Assembly: GCA_028679935.1 (NCBI GenBank) | Contig: JAJRAL010000232.1 | Coordinates: 1-9,364 of the forward strand | Source of the DNA: Methanomassiliicoccales archaeon | Lineage (GTDB): Archaea; Thermoplasmatota; Thermoplasmata; Methanomassiliicoccales; UBA472 | Length of the DNA: 9,364 bases | Direction: 5' to 3' | In this document: piece by piece, positions 6,301-9,364 of the stretch | Numbering within the stretch: the first letter of the stretch is position 1 | Layout: the number at the start of each line of letters is the position of its first letter | Notes under the pieces: generated by a model | What the model saw: only the letters and a program-made list of their open reading frames with translations | What the model was told of the DNA's origin: nothing | The model's database searches: none | Program-made: the position numbers and the translations under genes

Positions 6301-6681
6301 ATGGCACTATGGCAGGGCAAGTCACAGCGCAAACCCTCCGGAGGGAGGCTGCGCCTCGCAAGGAAGAAGCGACGCTACGAGATCGGCAGGGACGCCGAGC
6401 ACACTCTCCTAGGCGAGACCCGTTCTGAGGCATTCCGTGTCACCGGAGGGGGCTCGAAGGCGAAGATGCTCAAGGCCAACTACGCGAACGTCGTCGACCC
6501 CGCCACGAAGAAGATCCAGAAGAGCAAGATCCTGACCGTCAAGGAGAACGCCGCCAACCCCAACTACGTGCAGCGCAACATAATCAACCGCGGCGCTATC
6601 ATCCAAACCGAGCTCGGCCTGGCGAAGGTCACGTCCCGTCCTGGTCAGGACGGGGCGGTGAACGCGGTCCTCGTGAAGTGA
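6301..6681 (+). CDS. rps8e: Small-subunit ribosomal protein S8e
   Basis: S8e is a component of the archaeal/eukaryotic small ribosomal subunit, with no bacterial counterpart. The 126 residues begin with MALWQGKSQRKPSGGRLR and continue with the basic ARKKRRYEIGRD, the hallmark start of the family. They end with the conserved beta-rich part: NYVQRNIINRGAIIQTELG, then AKVTSRPGQDGAVNAVLVK. Archaeal S8e proteins are about 125-130 residues, so this one is complete. A TTG at 6286 would add five residues (MQGLP) that the family lacks and lies close to the predicted transcription start, so ATG at 6301 is preferred. A strong TATA box precedes it. SRP19 starts 19 bp after the stop, with no promoter between, so the two are likely co-transcribed, linking ribosome assembly and protein targeting. 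Confidence 0.97.
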   Translation: MALWQGKSQRKPSGGRLRLARKKRRYEIGRDAEHTLLGETRSEAFRVTGGGSKAKMLKANYANVVDPATKKIQKSKILTVKENAANPNYVQRNIINRGAIIQTELGLAKVTSRPGQDGAVNAVLVK

Positions 6682-6692
6682 TCCTTCCTGAA

Positions 6693-6697
6693 GTGAT
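6693..6697 (+). promoter_or_regulatory. GTGAT ribosome binding site of SRP19
   Basis: GTGAT lies exactly 3 nt before the ATG at 6701 and matches ATCAC in the 16S tail, the same motif and spacing as at pyrG. It belongs to a 9-bp direct repeat TGAAGTGAT (6674-6682 and 6689-6697) that also spans the S8e stop codon. It supports translation of SRP19 as an internal operon gene. Confidence 0.5.
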
Positions 6698-6700
6698 TGC

Positions 6701-6988
6701 ATGGACGAGAAGAAGGCCTGGGTCCTCTGGCCGGAATACTTCGATGCCGGCAGGACGAGGAGCTCCGGCCGCAAGGTGAAGAAGGAGCTCGCCGTGCCGA
6801 ACCCCACCGTCGAGATGCTCGAGAAGGCCGTCCAGAAGCTCGATGTGGAGTACTCCGTCCAGGCGGAGAAAGCGTACCCCGGCGCGTGGTACGACAGGAA
6901 GGGCCGCATCCTCGTCGAGAAGACCCTCACCAAGTCGCAGCTCATCGTGAAGGTCGGCGAAACGCTCGTCCGCGGTCAGCGGTCCTGA
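6701..6988 (+). CDS. srp19: Signal recognition particle protein SRP19
   Basis: SRP19 binds the tips of helices 6 and 8 of archaeal 7S RNA and prepares it for SRP54, in the pathway that targets nascent membrane and secreted proteins. The 95 residues match archaeal SRP19 in length and in motifs. [20 protein letters not shown] (residues 7-26) is the characteristic RNA-contacting start. VPNPT (32-36) begins the following helix, and [16 protein letters not shown] (58-73) is the second conserved block. The gene is 19 bp downstream of S8e and probably on the same transcript. Its last 13 bp overlap the convergent DUF211 gene, so both C-termini are encoded there on opposite strands. Nothing is missing or unusual in the protein itself. 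Confidence 0.95.
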   Translation: MDEKKAWVLWPEYFDAGRTRSSGRKVKKELAVPNPTVEMLEKAVQKLDVEYSVQAEKAYPGAWYDRKGRILVEKTLTKSQLIVKVGETLVRGQRS

Positions 6989-7266
6989 GGCGTCTCGACC
7001 TCTTCCACCAGCTTCTTTCCGGCGGAGACGCTGTCTATTGAATGTACGACAGCCCCCGATTCCGATATCATCTGTTCCACCGCGTCGAAGTCGATCGCCG
7101 GGCCTTCGATCGTGATCTTGAGGCTCTCGGTCTCCTGGTCGACCTCCTCTATCGTGCAGTTCACTCCTGAGACACCTTCGAGCACACTGAGGCGCCTGGC
7201 CAGTTCGACGATCGAGGGGTGGTGCGGCTTTAGAACGTCCAATACGATTCTGCGGATGTCGCTCAT
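6976..7266 (-). CDS. DUF211 family protein
   Basis: This small conserved protein belongs to the DUF211 family, which is largely restricted to archaea and has a ferredoxin-like alpha-beta fold. Its function is not established. The 96 residues begin with the typical [20 protein letters not shown] (3-22). The second part fits the expected strand-helix-strand order, with [20 protein letters not shown] (31-50), [17 protein letters not shown] and then [14 protein letters not shown]. The length is normal for the family. There is no signal peptide or membrane segment. The gene overlaps SRP19 by 13 bp tail to tail and is divergent from nnr across 90 bp. A perfect inverted repeat lies at its predicted transcription start and could be an operator. 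The ATG at 7266 matches the usual family start. Confidence 0.9.
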   Translation of the reverse strand: MSDIRRIVLDVLKPHHPSIVELARRLSVLEGVSGVNCTIEEVDQETESLKITIEGPAIDFDAVEQMISESGAVVHSIDSVSAGKKLVEEVETPQDR

Positions 7267-7271
7267 TTGCC

Positions 7272-7286
7272 TTGTCTCCCAGACAA
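7272..7286. promoter_or_regulatory. Perfect palindrome, possible operator of the DUF211 gene
   Basis: TTGTCT (7272-7277) and AGACAA (7281-7286) are exact reverse complements around a CCC spacer. The palindrome begins 5 bp before the DUF211 ATG (7266) and covers its predicted transcription start at about 7273. That is a common place for archaeal repressor sites. It could also form a hairpin in the short leader. The dyad is seen; regulator binding is inferred. Confidence 0.4.
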
Positions 7287-7295
7287 ATCATCCGG

Positions 7296-7303
7296 CAGAT
7301 AAT
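7296..7303 (-). promoter_or_regulatory. Probable TATA box of the DUF211 gene
   Basis: On the minus strand this AT-rich octamer reads TGATTATC, centred about 33 bp before the ATG at 7266. It predicts a leader of about 7 nt and a transcription start inside the adjacent palindrome. The match to consensus is moderate. Confidence 0.45.
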
Positions 7304-7324
7304 CAACCTATCGGGATGCCAAAA

Positions 7325-7332
7325 GCATTAAC
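7325..7332 (+). promoter_or_regulatory. Probable TATA box of nnr
   Basis: GCATTAAC, preceded by AAAA at 7321-7324, is centred about 28 bp before the ATG at 7357. It predicts a leaderless message. It lies about 29 bp from the opposing DUF211 box, so the two promoters are close enough to interfere. Confidence 0.5.
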
Positions 7333-7356
7333 GCCTCCGCCTCGAATCCCAGTGGC

Positions 7357-8790
7357 ATGCTCCCTTCCAAGGAGTTCACGGTCCTGGACATCAACTCCGA
7401 GCAGCTGGGCGTCCCCACCAGCGTCCTGATGGAGAACGCGGGCAAGGCAGTGGCAGAGGTCATCAGGAAGAAGTATGGGAAGGGCAAGCGGATCATAGTG
7501 CTCTGCGGGAGCGGCAACAACGGTGGTGACGGGTTCGTGGCCGCGCGCCATCTGCGCGACCACAACGAGGTCCAGATAATCCTCGCGAAGCCGCCGAGGG
7601 AGATACACACCAACATCGCCCGGGACGCCTTCGAGATCGTCAAGGACATGGTCGTCGAAGGCTCCGCGGTGCACCTCTTCGACTACGACATCATCATCGA
7701 CGCCCTGCTGGGAACGGGCGTTGAGGGGAGGATCGGCGAACCTTATCGAGGCCTGATTGCCCGAATCAATGGATGCGTGAGGCCGGTGGTCTCAATCGAC
7801 GTGCCGTCGGGCTTCGGCGGGGACGTAATGGTCGAGCCTGATGTCACGGTGACATTCCACGACACGAAGGAGGGCATGAATAAGGAGAACTCTGGCCAGA
7901 TCGTTGTTAGGGACATCGGGATCCCGGAGGAGGCGGAGCGTTTCGTCGGGCCGGGAGAGTTCGTCTACTACCCCATACCTTCACCAGATTCGCACAAGGG
8001 CATGAACGGCAGGGTGCTCATCATCGGCGGCGGACCCTTCACCGGTGCCCCCGCCCTCGCCGGTTTCGGAGCCTTCGGGATCAAGGTCGACCTGGTGCAC
8101 ATCGCCACGCCGGACCGGACATTCGTGCCGATCGCCTCGTACTCGCCGAACTTCATCGTACATTCATTGCCAGGAGATCGTCTGGTCGGCGAGCACCTCC
8201 CGTTGCTCAAGCGGCTCAGCGGGAAGGCGGACGCCGTGCTCATCGGACCGGGGCTGGGCGACGAGGATGACACTGCTCGGGCGGTCAGGGACTACATCAG
8301 GTCATGCAAGCTTCCCCTGGTCATAGACGCGGATGGCATCGGCGCGGTCTCCCAGGACTTGAGCGTCCTCAAAGGAAGATCGGGGGTCGTGACGCCCCAC
8401 GCGAGGGAGTTCGAGGAGCTCTCCGGAATCAAGCTCACCGACGACTACGAGGCGAGGACCAAGCCGGCGATGAAGCTGGCCAAGCAGACCGGCCTCACCG
8501 TTCTCATCAAGGGAAGGATCGACGTCGTGGCCGACGGCAGTAGATGCAAGCTCGTACGAGGAGGCAATCCAGGTATGAGCGTCGGCGGAACAGGCGACGT
8601 CCTGTCGGGAGAGGTGGTCGGGCTTCTCGCCCGCGGTGTCGAGCCCTTCAACGCGGCCCGCATAGCCGCATACGCGAACAAGAGAGCGGGCGATCTCGCC
8701 TACGAAACGAGGGGATTCAGCCTGCTCGCGACGAATGTAGCCTGGATGTTGCCGAAGGCAATCAAGCCGCTGATTGATAGGTTTTTATAG
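7357..8790 (+). CDS. nnr: Bifunctional NAD(P)H-hydrate epimerase / ADP-dependent NAD(P)H-hydrate dehydratase
   Basis: Nnr repairs damaged NADH and NADPH hydrates. The N-terminal YjeF_N domain epimerises R- and S-hydrates, and the C-terminal ribokinase-like domain dehydrates the S-form using ADP (ATP in eukaryotes). The 477 residues are the usual length of the fused prokaryotic form. The epimerase part (about 1-205) has VLMENAG (23-29), CGSGNNGGDGFVAARHL (50-66), DALLGTG (115-121) and SIDVPSG (147-152). The dehydratase part (about 213-477) has HKGMNGRVLIIGGG (213-226), IGPGLG (296-301), VIDADGIGAV (322-331), TPHAREFEEL (346-355), IKGRIDVVADG (384-394) and NPGMSVGGTGDVLSG (404-418), where Asp414 is the expected catalytic base. 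The gene is divergent from DUF211 with a leaderless-type promoter. Its stop codon overlaps the TATA box of the next gene. Confidence 0.96.
   Translation: MLPSKEFTVLDINSEQLGVPTSVLMENAGKAVAEVIRKKYGKGKRIIVLCGSGNNGGDGFVAARHLRDHNEVQIILAKPPREIHTNIARDAFEIVKDMVVEGSAVHLFDYDIIIDALLGTGVEGRIGEPYRGLIARINGCVRPVVSIDVPSGFGGDVMVEPDVTVTFHDTKEGMNKENSGQIVVRDIGIPEEAERFVGPGEFVYYPIPSPDSHKGMNGRVLIIGGGPFTGAPALAGFGAFGIKVDLVHIATPDRTFVPIASYSPNFIVHSLPGDRLVGEHLPLLKRLSGKADAVLIGPGLGDEDDTARAVRDYIRSCKLPLVIDADGIGAVSQDLSVLKGRSGVVTPHAREFEELSGIKLTDDYEARTKPAMKLAKQTGLTVLIKGRIDVVADGSRCKLVRGGNPGMSVGGTGDVLSGEVVGLLARGVEPFNAARIAAYANKRAGDLAYETRGFSLLATNVAWMLPKAIKPLIDRFL
8782..8789 (+). promoter_or_regulatory. TATA box of the second metallophosphoesterase gene, overlapping the nnr stop
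   Basis: TTTTTATA overlaps the last two codons and the TAG stop of nnr. It is centred 29-30 bp before the GTG at 8815, predicting a leaderless or nearly leaderless transcript. A second AT-rich run (8797-8810) is too close to the start to be the TATA box. Confidence 0.65.
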
Positions 8791-8814
8791 GGCAATGCAT
8801 TAATTAATTCAATC

Positions 8815-9364
8815 GTGAAGGTCGCCATCCTGTCTGACGTCCACTCGAACCTGCACGCGCTACAGGCCGTGCTCGCCGACGTGGAGGCCAAGGGGCTCAC
8901 GGATATCTTCTGCCCCGGGGACCTGGTCGGCTACGGCGCCTTTCCTAACGAGACCGTCGGAATCCTGAGAGAAAGATGCAGGACGGCAATCTGCGGTAAC
9001 CATGACCAGGCCGTGATCAGGATCAACACCGCCGGAATGAATCCGATGGCCGCGGCGGCGATCCACTGGACGGCGAAGAACATATCCGCCGGAGCGGTCG
9101 ACTATCTCAGAAGCCTAAAGGCGCACGAGATCGTCGTCATCGATGGCAGGAAGGTCGGTCTCTACCACGGCTCGCCGCGGGACGACGAGGAGTACGTCTA
9201 TGAGGCCGATGCTTCGGCGGACCTGCTCGAGGCGTCCGGAGCGGAGGCACTTGTCATGGGTCATACCCATGTGCCGTTCGTGAAGCGGCTCGAGAAGGGA
9301 CTGATCGCCAACGCGGGCTCGGTCGGCCAGCCAAGGGACAACGATCCACGCGCCGCCTATCTGA
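8815..9364 (+). CDS. Metallophosphoesterase, 3' end beyond the window
   Basis: The reading frame runs open from GTG at 8815 to the window end, giving 183 residues with no stop. Metal-binding motifs appear in order: SDVHSN (Asp8, His10), PGDLVGYG (35-42, Asp36), GNHD (61-64), the His of YHGSP (His118) and GHTHVPF (His150, His152). NAGSVGQPRDNDPRAAY (166-182) is the closing motif of the DVHSN/GDLVGYG group of predicted phosphodiesterases, often annotated YfcE-like or diadenosine tetraphosphatase-like. Substrate assignment from the name would be unsafe. Family members are commonly about 240 residues, so perhaps 50-60 are missing. The GTG start places the first strand VKVAILSDVH at the normal position and has a TATA box 29-30 bp upstream. 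It is 24 bp from nnr. It differs from the first metallophosphoesterase (5611-6255) in motif details, so the two are distinct subfamilies rather than a recent duplication. Confidence 0.9.
   Translation, partial: MKVAILSDVHSNLHALQAVLADVEAKGLTDIFCPGDLVGYGAFPNETVGILRERCRTAICGNHDQAVIRINTAGMNPMAAAAIHWTAKNISAGAVDYLRSLKAHEIVVIDGRKVGLYHGSPRDDEEYVYEADASADLLEASGAEALVMGHTHVPFVKRLEKGLIANAGSVGQPRDNDPRAAYL

Noticed and set aside
6629..7306. 225-residue minus-strand frame across SRP19 and DUF211
   Set aside because: It is arginine-rich, without motifs, and conflicts with two well-recognised families in other frames.
1..9364. CRISPR array, insertion sequence, integrase site or defence system
   Set aside because: No spaced direct repeats, transposase or integrase motifs, or terminal inverted repeats were seen. 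Apart from the 16S fragment, composition appeared even along the window and most genes are housekeeping.

Overview
The window looks like a chromosomal segment of a mesophilic archaeon, most likely a GC-rich member of the Thermoplasmata or a related euryarchaeal lineage. The archaeal assignment rests on an archaeal-type 16S rRNA 3' end, aIF2-beta, ribosomal protein S8e, SRP19, a DUF211 protein, a presenilin-type protease, and TATA boxes about 26-37 bp before most start codons. The 16S fragment is only about 51% G+C by hand count, while the coding regions are clearly richer. That argues against a hyperthermophile. The 16S gene is followed directly by pyrG, with no tRNA or 23S gene, the unlinked arrangement known from Thermoplasmata. 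The lineage is an inference; the domain is secure.

Layout. Positions 1-242 hold the 3' end of 16S rRNA, followed by a strong UUCG-capped hairpin. Next on the plus strand come pyrG (CTP synthase), an aIF2-beta with a C-terminal TRAM domain, and an MFS transporter that probably shares the aIF2-beta transcript. A minus-strand gene for an uncharacterised HExxH protein runs tail to tail into the MFS gene. It is divergent from a plus-strand gene for a nine-segment presenilin/signal-peptide-peptidase-like GxGD aspartyl protease. A metallophosphoesterase, S8e and SRP19 follow on the plus strand. A minus-strand DUF211 gene converges on SRP19 and is divergent from nnr, the fused NAD(P)H-hydrate epimerase/dehydratase. 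A second metallophosphoesterase is cut by the window end.

The window is mostly housekeeping: nucleotide synthesis, translation initiation, the ribosome, protein targeting and cofactor repair. The less ordinary part is 4009-5558, where two predicted proteases of different chemistry are transcribed back to back from a 107-bp region. The start signals form a second theme. Several genes appear leaderless or nearly so, two carry GTGAT exactly 3 nt before ATG (matching the 16S 3' tail in this same window), and only the MFS gene has a full AGGAGG Shine-Dalgarno. I found no mobile element, CRISPR array, tRNA or defence system.
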